Of a stretch of 64,000 bases of DNA, positions 31,913-43,445 are shown piece after piece. Source of the DNA: Platycnemis pennipes (lineage: Eukaryota; Arthropoda; Insecta; Odonata; Platycnemididae); NCBI GenBank assembly GCA_933228895.1, contig OW121853.1:81886645-81950644 (forward strand). The letters run 5' to 3'. A program made the translations under genes and the position numbers. The notes beneath the pieces were generated by a model. That model made no database searches. It saw nothing but the letters and a program-made list of their open reading frames with translations, and was not told where the DNA came from. How positions within the stretch are numbered: the first letter of the stretch is position 1; the number at the start of each line of letters is the position of its first letter.

Positions 31913-34436
31913 TTAAAGTGCAAAAGGAGTTGTCGTCAACGTTATTCAATGAGCAATTCAATTAATGGGAGAAAGAGAAAGAATGAAACTTACCTTAACT
32001 ATTGATGCTCCAAGAATACGGGTGTGGAGGAAATGTCACTGCTTGACGATTAAACCGATGGTCACCATCGGAGTTAAATACATATAATACAAGTACCAAA
32101 ACGATATAAACAATGTAACCAGAAATTAAGTGACCATGGATGTGAATAAATCACATGGTCACACACGGTTTCATGGATATTATAATTATTTATACTGCGG
32201 GACGGTTTACCCAAGCTACTCTCCTTGGGTTTAACCTAGGATTAGAAACCCTGGCAAGAACCAACGCAAGAACACTTCTCGATCTCCGGTTCAAACGTAC
32301 GGCATGCGTCAATTGTAGTTCCGTTGTTTCCCTGCATTCAACTCGAAACTACGCGCTTCGAATCAAAGATTTTAATACACAGGAATTCGAATACTACCGC
32401 TTCGAATTCGAAAGCATACATCGGACGCATCGGACGATGTCAATGTTATAATTTAGAGCAATGTTTTTTTACTCCAGGAAGGAGAGAAAACTTATTTACT
32501 CGTGGTGGAGTAAATATTTCTTAAAAATGCATTGTACAGCAATGAATACTGCAAAGTAATGGTGATAGGATACATTATGGTGGCTACAGTAGGGTTTTAT
32601 CGAATCGCCAGTTTTCGTTGGAGGATCACCAAATTTAGGATTTATCACTTATTTAACATTATAAACAATACTAGGTGAGGACGGAAGTGCTGCGACAACA
32701 ATTAAATTATTACAAATACGGTACTTATCTTGATTAGAATTATTTTCATTTAACGAAAACAGAGTCACTTGTATGGCTACTGGAAGTATATAATGTTTCA
32801 TGAATAAATCATGGTATTTCAATTCGATAGTAACCATTCATCATATTTTATAGAAATGTAGTAGGTAAGTATTTCAGATATTATACCTATGTAGTTATTT
32901 AATGAACGATGCGCTACATGGGATAGTTAGATTCGGGGCCACGGTAATTTTTTTAAGTACACACAATTCCACACAAAGAAGAAATACAATACAAGTGCAA
33001 GTCAAAAGAACTTGCCAACATTACTCTGGCATTATGGCGTGAGACAAAAATATCCAAGAAAATCAAGGCTGAGTCCCAAAATATTCATTCAAAGAGTGAT
33101 CTTTATCCCTGATCACTCTATTGGAGACAAGTATTCAAATAAAAGCATGATGCATGTATTTAAACAGTTTCAGGAATTTACACGTTGGGTAATTCGTGGA
33201 AATTGAGAAAATTTTCACCCCCACCAAATATTCACACACTCAGGTGGATTCCACGTAGATCCCACGTATTCTCACCAGGGGGGGGGGGACCCAGACGTCT
33301 GGTTTGGGGGGGAGCGGTCACCAGTCTTGTCCCTCTTACCACACCCAATAGAGGGGTGGGAGGTTTTCATTGGAGTGCTTCAAAGAAAAGTTTCGATATG
33401 TATTATTGAAATCATTGTTTGCAGGGTGGATGGGGGGGGAGGGGGGGGGGGGGGACCGCCCCTGCCTGTATCCATTCCTGGTTCTCAATGGGTTTCAGTC
33501 CTTAAACTCAGAAAACACGTAACATCTGATTCTCATATGCTTCCTAAACCAAAAGTTTTCCTAGAAAAATCATCCCTATATGTGACTAGATATCTGGCAC
33601 CCATAAATTTGTAATATGCAAACACCGCCTTGGGTTTCTCCCTGTCCAGTATAGTGGATGCAACAAGGTTACATCCAAATTCAGAGGAGATCATCTCATT
33701 GCCCCGCTGGTTTCTACGACAGAAAACGTATTCCCTCCTCACTCCATCAGTCAGCAAAAATATTCCTTGAGATTCTTAAATACCTCGGATCTCTTCTCAT
33801 TTATTCGCGGAATACGGATGTACCGAAATATTTTGACTTATTCCAGAATTCCGATATTCGGTGGACATTAATTTTCATCATATAAAAAAGCAAACTTAGC
33901 TAAAAATAAAATTATTTCCCACGTGGGAAACGTGGGTAGTATTAAACAGTTTCCGATTCCCGCTCCTCGCCCTTGGCGAAGGATTCCTTAGAAACATGTT
34001 ACTATCCATAACCCACCGAGAAATAGTCCTTAGCAGTCTAGGCACTTGCCTATCGAGGGCCGGGGTTCCCAAGTAAAGCTTGCCTCATTTTGTAGATGCT
34101 CAGGGGTCCAGACGACAAAGGATTAGCGGTATTTACCATGTCAGCGAGTGTAATAGCGAATGTCACTGTCATGGATGCGCGGGCATCCCATCGCTATCCG
34201 TTTCACATCTTATCTCAATGTCCATGTCACTTTCTTTACCATAGAAAGATTTGACATTCCTCTTCCACAAGAATACATCAAGGCGTACAAGGAAAAGGAT
34301 TCATTTTGAATCCTTGTCGTGTTTTTTTGGATGTAGACCTAAAAAAAGGATAATTTAAGTTTTCATAGCTTGAACTTTATGATCAATGATTTATGAAAGT
34401 GGAATAATCCTCTCATGAAATGAAAATGAAAAAAAC
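31913..34436. other. AT-rich DNA without recognised genes; G-run tracts
   Basis: Contains a hairpin GTGACCATG/CATGGTCAC near 32130-32164 and runs of 8-12 G near 33280, 33308 and 33430-33455. Open frames here (for example 32155-32451 and 33327-33614) have no family features. Confidence 0.5.
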
Positions 34437-36072
34437 CCTCTCCTGTAACTAGACTGTTTGCATCTATAGTATTTAAGGGATTAATACATGCATCATTCAC
34501 TACAGACTACCCTAAAATATTTCCCCTACCTATCCCTTTGCTATGCTGTCTATTGTGTTCTCTTATAGTAAGGGGGAAAAATGGCATTTTGAATCTGTCA
34601 GCCCGACAATCTTATCTCTCTAATCTTATTTATCTGGTCGAATCAAGCATATAATACGCTGGTATTTTTAATACATGCCTAACATCTTCAGAAAAGCTAC
34701 CCGATTGAAATTTCTCTAATAGAATCCATACTTTAACCTACGCTCTGATAATAATTTCCACCCTAATTCTTGTATTAATTTTGATACACTACTCAACCTA
34801 TCGTAACACCTTTTAACGAACCTAGTTTCTCTACGCTGCACAATGTCTAGTTCTCTGATCAAACCTAATTCATTCGGATCCCATACACTGGCTACATACT
34901 CAAGTTGGGGCCTAACTAGTGAAAAGTAACGTCGCTCTTTTGTCTTCGCATCACATTTCCCATGTACTCTTCTGATAAATCCTAGCTTTCTCTTCGCTCG
35001 ACCGCATATTTCCCGGATGTGTCTTCCCCAAGATAAATCTTTAGTGATTGTTACACCTAAATACCTTTTGGTTTCAACGCTCTCGATCTTCGTGTTACTA
35101 ATTTTAAAGGATCGCTCTATCGAATTATTCCTCCTCCAAATATTAATAGCTACACTTTAAGGTTAAGTTCTAACTGCCATTTGTCGCACCACTCTTGAAT
35201 TGCATCTAAATCCTTACTAAGCGATTCCCTGTCTCCTTCTTTTGATATACCCCTGTATACTACGGCATTGTCTGCAAAAAGTCTAAGCTTACTAATAACT
35301 ACGGTACTAAAATCGTTTATGTATAAAATAAATGAAAGCGGACCTATTACGCTACCATGGGGAACATTCGATGTGACTTTGATTGTGTCCGACATAATAC
35401 TATATATGACAACCCTCTGCTCTCGCCCACTAAGAATTCTTTCACCCAACGTACAACGTCTTTATTTATACCAAAACTCTCTAACTTCAAAATTAATTTA
35501 TCACGAGGAACTTAATCGAATGCCTTTTTAAAATCTAAAAATATCGCCTCAACTTCAGTACTGATTTCTCCGCAGACTAAACTATCGCGTACGAATAAAG
35601 CTAATTGTGTCTCGCAAGATCTACCTTCCCGGAACCCATATTGGCTGTTTATGAGCAATCCCTGACTATCCAAATGCCCCATGGTCGAACTGACTACAAT
35701 AGGCTCAAATACCTTACAAAAGATTGACGTGAGTGAGATGGGTCTGTAGTTACTAGGTTCTACCCTATCACCGCTTTTAAAAATAGGTGTAATGTTAGCT
35801 ACTTTCCAATCCTTGGGTAGTGTGTGGCTCTTTAGTGTTTCATTTAATATTATGTATTTATAGATAGAGGGCTATTTCAGAAGCTAATGTTTTATATACT
35901 CTGGATGGAATTTGATCGGGACCTGGTGATTTGTTTTTACCAATGTTTTTTAACTGCTGCTCTATTCCGCGACATAAAAATTTTATTTCGGGCATTTGCT
36001 CACTGAAAGTGTTCGGCGGTGGTTCCACTGCGTTGTGTGACGATGAGTTGAATACGCTTTGGAAGGTGTTTA
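34437..36072 (-). mobile_element. CR1-like LINE, 5'-truncated copy
   Basis: On the minus strand RT begins near 35940 with KNKSPGPDQIPSRVYK. It continues with WKVANITPIFKSGD, NYRPISLTSIFCKVFE, QYGFREGRSCETQLAL, FLDFKKAFD (catalytic D) and HGSVIGPLSFILYINDF, then LFADNAVVYR, where the FADD active site has become FADN. Then comes thumb sequence and a 3' UTR homologous to 15960-16290 and 37225-37540. It is broken by stops. This order fits the CR1/Jockey superfamily. Confidence 0.87.
35150..35449 (-). pseudogene. CR1-like RT palm fragment (FADN active site)
   Basis: A 99-codon open piece runs from GERILSGREQRVV through TSNVPHGSVIGPLSFILYINDF and LFADNAVVYRG to IQEWCDKWQLELNLKV. The second Asp of the metal-binding FADD pair is Asn, which should abolish polymerase activity. 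Upstream parts lie in other registers. Confidence 0.85.
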
Positions 36073-37135
36073 AAGATACTCCCTAGTATATACAAATGAT
36101 ACTCCTGACCCCCAACAAAATATAAACGTTGATTATTTTTGGATAAAAATTGTAAATGAAGACTCCTCTACGGACATATCTGTTTTGATCTATCATTTTT
36201 GATGTGAATATGTCTTTTACATCGGTATTATGGTCTAAGGCGCATTCATGGGGTCATCTGCAGAAACTTGCTCGTCATGAAAAAAAAAGATATCTTATTT
36301 TCCTAAATCCAGAGGGAATCAGTCTATGAGGATCAGTATTTCGGTCATACACTGGGCTGTTTGACAGCTGTAACTTCAGTTCTAATCGGTTAGTCAGGTA
36401 AATAGATACTAAAATTGAATAAAAGAATATGTTCTGAAGTTATATTTGCCTAGAAGATACTTTAAACTCTTTGTGTGAAAACTCTGTGTCACGCTTAAGT
36501 TTAACTGAGGCGTAAGAAACTTACATGGCTATCAACCGGAATAATAAGTTCAGTGGAAATCTCCAACATCATCTCAAAATCTCAGCATTTATATGAGGCA
36601 TTTTCAGAAAAAATCTACCAAATGAACAAATCAAATTTTAATCCAGGATCAACTACTAAAATCAAAATTTTAGATACAAAATCCTTCTCGCTCATTAACA
36701 GTTTCTCAACCTCTAAAAGTTTCCGCCGTGAATAATTTTATAGATTTAATGATTCTTCTACCCACATACTATCGGAGTGAAATCAATAAGTAGCAATAAT
36801 AATTGAGTTCGGTAAAATGCGTTGAGAAATCCTCAAGGGAGTTAAAAGAAATAGGCATAAAAATTATTCCATGCTGTTCAGATGCAGCATACTTCTTGTA
36901 TTAAAAAAATAAACGGAATCATTCACGGATGTAAGAGATTCCATGACAGATTCTGTTTAAAATATTCGTGCAACGGGGTTCCAATATTTCGTCTTGCGAA
37001 AATAGCCCGCGTTCAATTAGACAGACGCCCCAGCACACAAGCTTCGAAAAATTCCGTCAGATGTCGTGCGCTGGCGAGGCTTTCTAAAGCTCTTTATTTA
37101 GATCTAAAGCTCTGTATCTAAATACAGAGCTTTAA
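36073..37135. other. No recognised gene or repeat
   Basis: AT-rich. Short chance frames only. Confidence 0.5.
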
Positions 37136-37540
37136 GGGAGAGATTAGAGAGATAGATTGTCGTACAGATAGATTCAAAATGGCATTTTTCCCCCGTACAT
37201 GTAGATGTAGATGTCTACATCTACATCTACACGATGCCCTGCAAGCCACCGCGAGGGTGTGTGGCAGGGGGTGAAGATCACCAAGCATGCACTACTAACA
37301 TGCAAACAAGCAACTAAAGGGTCTCCTGCAACTAGATTGTTAGTATCTATAGTATTTGAGGGGTTAATACATGCATCATGCACTACAGTATACTCTAAAA
37401 TATTTCCCCTACCTATCCCTTTCCTATGCTGCCTATTCTGTTCTCTTATAGTACGGGGGAAAAATGCCATTTTGAATCTATCTGTACGACAATCTATCTC
37501 TCTAATCTTATTTATCTGGTCGAATCTAGCATAATGTAAG
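37136..37540. mobile_element. Two CR1-like 3' fragments tail to tail
   Basis: 37136-37198 is a plus-strand piece (GAGATAGATTGTCGTACAGA through CCCCCGTAC) joined to its ATGTAGATGTAGATG tail. 37212-37540 is a minus-strand copy starting from CTACATCTACATCTAC. The two tails form a near-perfect 30-base palindrome at 37199-37228, and 37138-37198 pairs with about 37455-37512. Confidence 0.8.
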
Positions 37541-39124
37541 AGATGTAAGGCTTTCAAGGGAGTGATTCGAAAAGGATGGCACTGCGGTCTGTTAGTTTGC
37601 TCGGTCGAATGTCTACTCCGTTCTAGTCATGGCGCGAAGTGTCACTTGCGACATAAAACTCAATTCTTAATAATTTATAAAAGAATTAAATGAGGTTGTG
37701 TTAGCAGATGCATAGACGTTACTCACCTCATGTGATGAATTTACAGAAGCTTGGCCGCAGATATGAATGATGCGAGTCGCAATCTTGACGATAAATCGTG
37801 AGAAAAGGAAGTAAAAGTACCTATTATTCGGAAGTGGCTGAATAACCGAAAGCACCCTTTGGAGAAATGAAAAAGGGGAAATTCTAAAGCTTGGTACTTT
37901 ATATTTTTTACTTGGAGGAAGGAAGAATTGATTCATCCTTAGATGCTTACACGAAGGTAGTGAATAAACTCTTTAAGAAGTGATATATGTAGTAGGGATT
38001 TGAGGCGTATTAAAGATTAGTGAGGCATTTTGTACGGAAGCAGGGGCGAACAGAGCCCGGCTCCTATGAAAAGGGCCCACATTTTTTTGCGGATAGGAGG
38101 GGATAGAGACTAGAATTTCGCTAAAAGAGTACATAAAGACAGGTAAGAGAGATAGAATATGTGTCAGAAGGGAAAAAGCAAGCTGGAAACAAGTTAAATT
38201 TAATTTTTATTAATGAAGACTACTAATTTCTCAAGGGCCCGGGGCAAATTCTGGGGAGGGGGGGAGGGAGGGGGGTGGGAGGGGGGAGGGGGGGGGCTTC
38301 GTCCCACTTCCGACGCCGCTGCACGGAAGTAAGCCATTTAGAGGGTTTACGAACTTGAACTTCAAGGGGAGAATATGAGCGATGATAGACAGGAAATTGT
38401 AGAAAAAACTCCGACAAATATAAATTTAGAAGCTTGATTCACTAGATGAATAACCAACTTGAACTGGGAAGGGAAGAAAAATGAGCGATAACGGGCATAA
38501 AAAATTGATTAAAGCTTCGACAGATATAGATTTAGAAGCGAGTAACGAGTTAATAGTTGTTAGATCTCCAGAAATTTGGATGCAATTATTTGCCTTTCTC
38601 GCACCAGCCTATTGCGATCCCATGAACATGAAAGGCAGGCCTTGTCCGCTGTCGGGTAAACTAGCCATGGCTCATTTTGAGAAATCCTCTTGGTTTGAGG
38701 TAAATGGTTTCTGCCGTCACTTTGTGTAACTTGGTAGTATTCACCATTCAGGAAAGGTTAAAATTCACAGTCAGGCGAAGATGACGTTAACAGTCGAAAA
38801 AATGGCCGCAGTATAATAAAAAATTGACCGTGGAATTACAAATTTTATTTCTTTTCATTGATGATGACTTTGGTTTTAGATAAAAATCTGAAATTATGGA
38901 CGAAGGTAATGTTTCGAGAATAGTTTCTATTTACTTAGTAAGCCAGATATTGAGAACACTCATTGGACACGAAGTATCCTTACAATAAAACCAAATTGTT
39001 CAACCCAAAAGTCGGTGTAATTGGTGATCACAAAGGTATAACGCTCACGAGGGCCTGAAGAATACGCCAGAAAATGAAGCATCAAAAATTCATAACCTGA
39101 AAGCTCAACATACATTTTTAGACA
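37541..39124. other. Non-coding DNA with a small duplication and a G-rich tract
   Basis: 38250-38300 has many G runs. A diverged tandem duplication lies at 38352-38555 (separate entry). Nothing else is recognised. Confidence 0.5.
38352..38555 (+). repeat. Diverged tandem duplication, period about 105 bp
   Basis: GAACTTGAACTTCAAGGGGAGAATATGAGCGATGA is echoed by ACTTGAACTGGGAAGGGAAGAAAAATGAGCGATAA. TCCGACAAATATAAATTTAGAAG is echoed by TCGACAGATATAGATTTAGAAG. Both carry an ATG opening a similar peptide (MSDDRQEIVEKTPTNINLEA and MSDNGHKKLIKASTDIDLEA). The first stops at once; the second stays open to 38729. Function unknown. Confidence 0.6.
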
Positions 39125-39440
39125 GTTGATAGCTGATAGAGCGGCCTAACACCTCACCAGTCCCATGGGAATAAGTGCAGCGAGCAGCATTTGACCTACT
39201 GACCTTGGTGTTCAATCCGAAGGCCGTTCTGGTTGGTCAGCGTAGAACACACCAAGTACTAAGCCCATCGGCGAGTGAAATTCACACGTTAGGGTTAGGG
39301 GACCAGTTCCTCTCATTGCCTCACCTGGTGTCTTCCAGAAATCTCGCATCTAGAACATTACTTCACTGCGGTCTATCTGGATGGGTTCAAATGAGCCTCT
39401 CCCGCGATTTGATCCAGGAACCTTCGATAACCATCCCACT
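39125..39440. repeat. Dispersed repeat, copy 1 (partner 55445-55595), possibly SINE-derived
   Basis: GTGTTCAATCCGAAGG, GTGAAATTCAC and CAGTTCCTCTCATTGCCTCACCTG match GTGTTCAACCCGAAGG, GTGAAATTCAC and CAGTTCCTTTCCCTGGCCCACCTG in the copy at 55.5 kb, in the same order. Confidence 0.65.
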
Positions 39441-39556
39441 CTACTATATACCTACCCGTATATAACGAAAAACATGTCTAAAAATATTCTTTATCACTAA
39501 TCCTGAATGGGGAATATTGGTCTTTTTGAACCCAGTAAAAAATTATTTGTACTATT

Positions 39557-39596
39557 CGGAGATGGCACAATGACGATTGTCATTGTGCCATCTCCG
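39557..39596. repeat. Perfect 18-bp inverted repeat with 4-base loop
   Basis: CGGAGATGGCACAATGAC, loop GATT, then its exact complement. The flanks are not inverted, so this is an isolated palindrome. Confidence 0.9.
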
Positions 39597-42031
39597 TGCC
39601 ATCTGATGGGAGGCGTGATAACTGACGACGCTAATGATAATTATTGCTATTCTAAGTATCATATGCAGTGCTCTGAGAGTAAATTGAGTGATCCCCGAAA
39701 TATTATCGGTCATTCCCAGTTCTAACTTGCTCTCGTCTACCTCCAAATATTCCGTTTGCTCTTAATTATTACTTCGTCATCTCGTCGCAATGCCTGCGTC
39801 TACATACCTACTGCTCAATAGCTCACGCTTCCCTGTTCTGTGAATATTTCGCCTTAAGGGACAGTCTCCAATATCTCACCTTTTTGCAAAAATCCCAGCA
39901 TCAATTTTCTCCCAGTATTTCTACATTTCGATGAATTTTCTTCTTCTAAGAAAAATTGAATAAAAAATACCAAATAACTTAAAGGTAATGTAATATGGAA
40001 AATTTGTTCACATATTTTTCTTTTGAATAACTGTTTATTGTAACTTTTAAACCATACTGTTTTTAAAAAAGGATCGTTAACAGTTCTTAATCATTTTATA
40101 CATCATTACAGCCCTGAAGATGGATTAATAAATATCAGAAACGTCGGCAAAACAGCCTTTTTATTCTAATTGAACTAAACTCCTGATTATAAAAAATACA
40201 TATGCATATATTAAAATAAGTTGAGAAAACAGATCATACACATTATTTTCTATTAAAACTCCACATTTCAACATTATCCGCGCTCATTATCTCCTAAATA
40301 TAGCCCAGGTTTTGGAAGCCCGTTATTGGATCATCATACAATCTCTTAACACTCAGCATCCCAAAGTACTACACAATGCGATTCTGATTGCGTCTCACCA
40401 TGTGAATGCGCAATTCCCACTTTCAACGGGGGTATAGTTTGGAGGATCTGAATGAGAACTCTGGAATGCATAGAGAGGAGAGTAATAGTATCTCTCATCC
40501 CCCCCGCGACCGCTCACGTTGACGGCAGTCGCTCGAACCGTTGAATTCTGGATCCTGTAATGGCGAAACGACGTACTGAGGTGCACTTTGGACGGAACTA
40601 GGTCACTTATCTCATCGGTTTGCCCTTCCAAACGACTCAAACTTGCTAGTCATTGTGGCGTGAGAATCCAGATGAAAATCCACGTGGATCTGTGCGGAGA
40701 AGGGATCAAAAGTAGGCATGAGCATCGATCCACAGCAAAAAAAATGCTTTGGCCAAGAGAAATAAGCCAATTGGCCGGGTGACCAGTTCTCCTGGGTCGA
40801 GGTCACCTGTTTGTCCGGTACCACATCCTGGCCCTTCTCTTTACGCCGGGCATCTTATATCTTGCTCGACGGGCTGGGCATCCAACGCTTTTCGCATTAC
40901 CTCACATAGCTTTTACGTAAGAAGCGAAATTTTTATGACAGCGTCATCTCACAACCCGGTACGATGCATTTATGCTTTGTAGTGTCTCCAAAAATAAAAA
41001 AATAAACGGGTACCCATAGCCAGGGGCCTTATTCAGGTGAGTCACAGAAATCTCCAACCTCGACTACATCGAGATTGTGACGCCTAACTGGGGACAAATC
41101 CAGTCGCTTCCAACCAAAGAGTGAGATTATCGGAGGGCATAACGTAAAAAAGTTGTTTCTGTCCCAAAAAAGCAATCGAGGTCAATAATTTCGAGTCCTT
41201 TCTGATTAAGGCCCTCGACTAGTGCTCGGTAATATTGAGGAACACTGATAATAAAATGTTTGCACATATCGAATTAGTTAATGTCCGATTTAATATAATG
41301 ATATCATTATGTTCGCCATAATGTTTAAATTTGAGTTAAAGTCATCTATGAATAAATTCCACAAAGTTAGTACGAGTCGCGTCTCATTTAAAGTCATCCA
41401 TTTCAATACTAGAGGGATTATCTTAAAGTGATGAGTTGCAAAAATTGTAAGTGTTCATACCTGCATTTGTTACAATTAGGTATACTTTCACCAGATTCGA
41501 TTATTCATTTTCTTTCAGTTGGTTCATACTTATCACATTCGAATAACATAGAAAAGACGCAATGCTTCTTTTGTTAACGATTGAATATAATTGTAAACAT
41601 CTTAGAGACAATGCTTACGCATGTTTAATCCAGAATGTTTTTGGTAAACACTTGGAGAGAAAGGGCTCATATTTACAGACCTGGATTCGTCAACACATTT
41701 GGGAAATATATAATTAATTTATGAATGCCTGGCTTTGATAAAGATTCATCAATTTGATGGCGAGCAGAGTTTTGAAATAATATTTGTTATGGAAAAAAAG
41801 GCCTCGTACATATATTCAACGAACACAGGAATCACTTATTCCATTCCGTAACGTTTATTCCGCAAGACTTAACAAGTTTAAATCTGTTTTTTTCAGAAAA
41901 AATGGAGTTTTGCGCTTCCCTTGGGTATCGCAGAGAATCAGACTCCGCCAACGGTCAAGGCTGATACACTCCATCCAAGCTATGTATAAATTTAACAATT
42001 AATTAGCGTGTGCAATATTTTATTCTCGCGG
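39597..42031. other. Non-coding DNA; one hammerhead-like site
   Basis: Apart from the motif at 40111-40148, I see no gene or known repeat. Open frames around 40.4-41.0 kb are short and lack features. Confidence 0.45.
40111..40148 (+). ncRNA. Hammerhead-ribozyme-like motif with intact core words
   Basis: Stem I 5' GCC, core CTGAAGA (40114-40120, fits CUGANGA), an AT-rich stem II region, GAAA at 40138-40141, minimal stem III, GTC at 40143-40145 and stem I 3' GGC. Stem I pairs fully with GCC. Stem II is weak and there is again one extra U after the core. No foldback arms are evident around it. Confidence 0.45.
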
Positions 42032-42599
42032 CTGAACTTAAAGCCACTGAGTGCGTCCACCGGGTTGCGGATGGTAGGTCGACCTCTAGATATAGAGGTT
42101 AGCTGCGAGATAAGCGAGTTTACTCGTCGAATAAGCAGTCGTGGACAAAAAGTGACGGCATTCCGAGGGGGTATTGGTCTATCCTTGGGTAAGGTAGGCC
42201 TCTAAATAATACAAAACCCGTGAAGATGCCGTGACTTGGCAACGGGAGGCCACCAATAATTACGCTTCTCATCACCCGGAGGAGAGGGCAGCAGCTCTCC
42301 TTCATATGAGTGAAGGTGGAGACCACAGTGGTACAGCGACACTCATTTCACTATAGGCGTGGTCACATTTACTTCAACGGCTGTAGTACTGCGATGTGGA
42401 AGGCAAGGGGAAAACACCACATTAATATCCCGAGGAGTCGCAGATACACCACTCTTTTGTTTCTTATCAAGACGTAATGGAACCCTCTCGAGTAAAACAT
42501 TCCGGAGGTAAAATAGTCCCCCATTCGGATCTCCGGGCGGGGACTACCCGAGAGAGTACATCAATCAAGTGTGATACACTTTTTAGGGTAGGAACATAG

Positions 42600-43445
42600 A
42601 ACGTGAGATCGCTTCGGACCTGTGGAAGACTGGAGAACCTGAAGGTAGAAATGCGAAGAATGGACCTCGACGTATTAGGAATCAGAGAAATGAAGTGGCC
42701 TTAAGAAGGAGACTTTTGGAGTGGAAGCTACAGGATTATACATACGGGATTATTAAATGGTAATGCTGGAGTAGGGATCATACTCAGAAAGAGCGCCGGA
42801 ATGCGTGTGAAGAGCTTCCTGCAGTACAATGAAAGGATAATAGTGGTGAAGATCGAGACCAAACCTGTAGATACCGTAGTGGTGCAGGTTTACATGCCTA
42901 CGACGGACTATGAAGATGAAGAAGTGGAAGACGTCTACCAAGATATCACGGAAGTTATAAAACAGGTAAGAGGAGAAGAAAACCTAATTATTTTAGGACA
43001 CTGGAACGCTATCGTTGGCGAAGATCAAGATGTAAGAATAACTGGAAAATACGGATTGGGAAACCGAAACGGAAGAGGACAAAGGCTGCTAGAGTTCTGC
43101 ACACAACATAAGTTAATGGTCGCCAACACATTGTTTAAAAATCACAACCGAAGAAGATACACATGGAAAATGCCAGGAGACAGAAGAAGATGCCAAATAG
43201 ACTACATTTTAGTGAATCAGAGATTTAGAAACCAAGTGAAGAACTGCAAAAGCTACTCTGGGGCAGACATCGACAGTGACCATAATTTAGTGATGATGAA
43301 ATACCATCTAAAATTCAAGAAATTGAAGAAAATGAAGAAAAACATATGGCAAATAGAAAAATTAAAAGAGCCTCAATATCAGCTGACATTTCAGAAAGCA
43401 GTAGGAAACAACATAAGAGAGAACCTGAATGAGAAATCAGTGTGA
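42600..43445 (+). pseudogene. RTE endonuclease, copy C
   Basis: The domain begins VRSLRTCGRLENLKVEM near 42604, then LGIREMKWP (family: LGISEIRW with catalytic E), broken by a stop near 42702. The open frame from 42801 reads LIILGHWNAIVGE. Here D of the family's GDWNA is H, likely inactivating. RRRCQIDYILVNQRF and SDHNLVMM (final D-H) follow. The frame stops at 43445. The endonuclease would nick target DNA for priming. Confidence 0.88.

Noticed and set aside
39290..39305. TTAGGGTTAGGG-like telomeric word
   Set aside because: Fewer than three units inside a dispersed repeat; not a telomere array.
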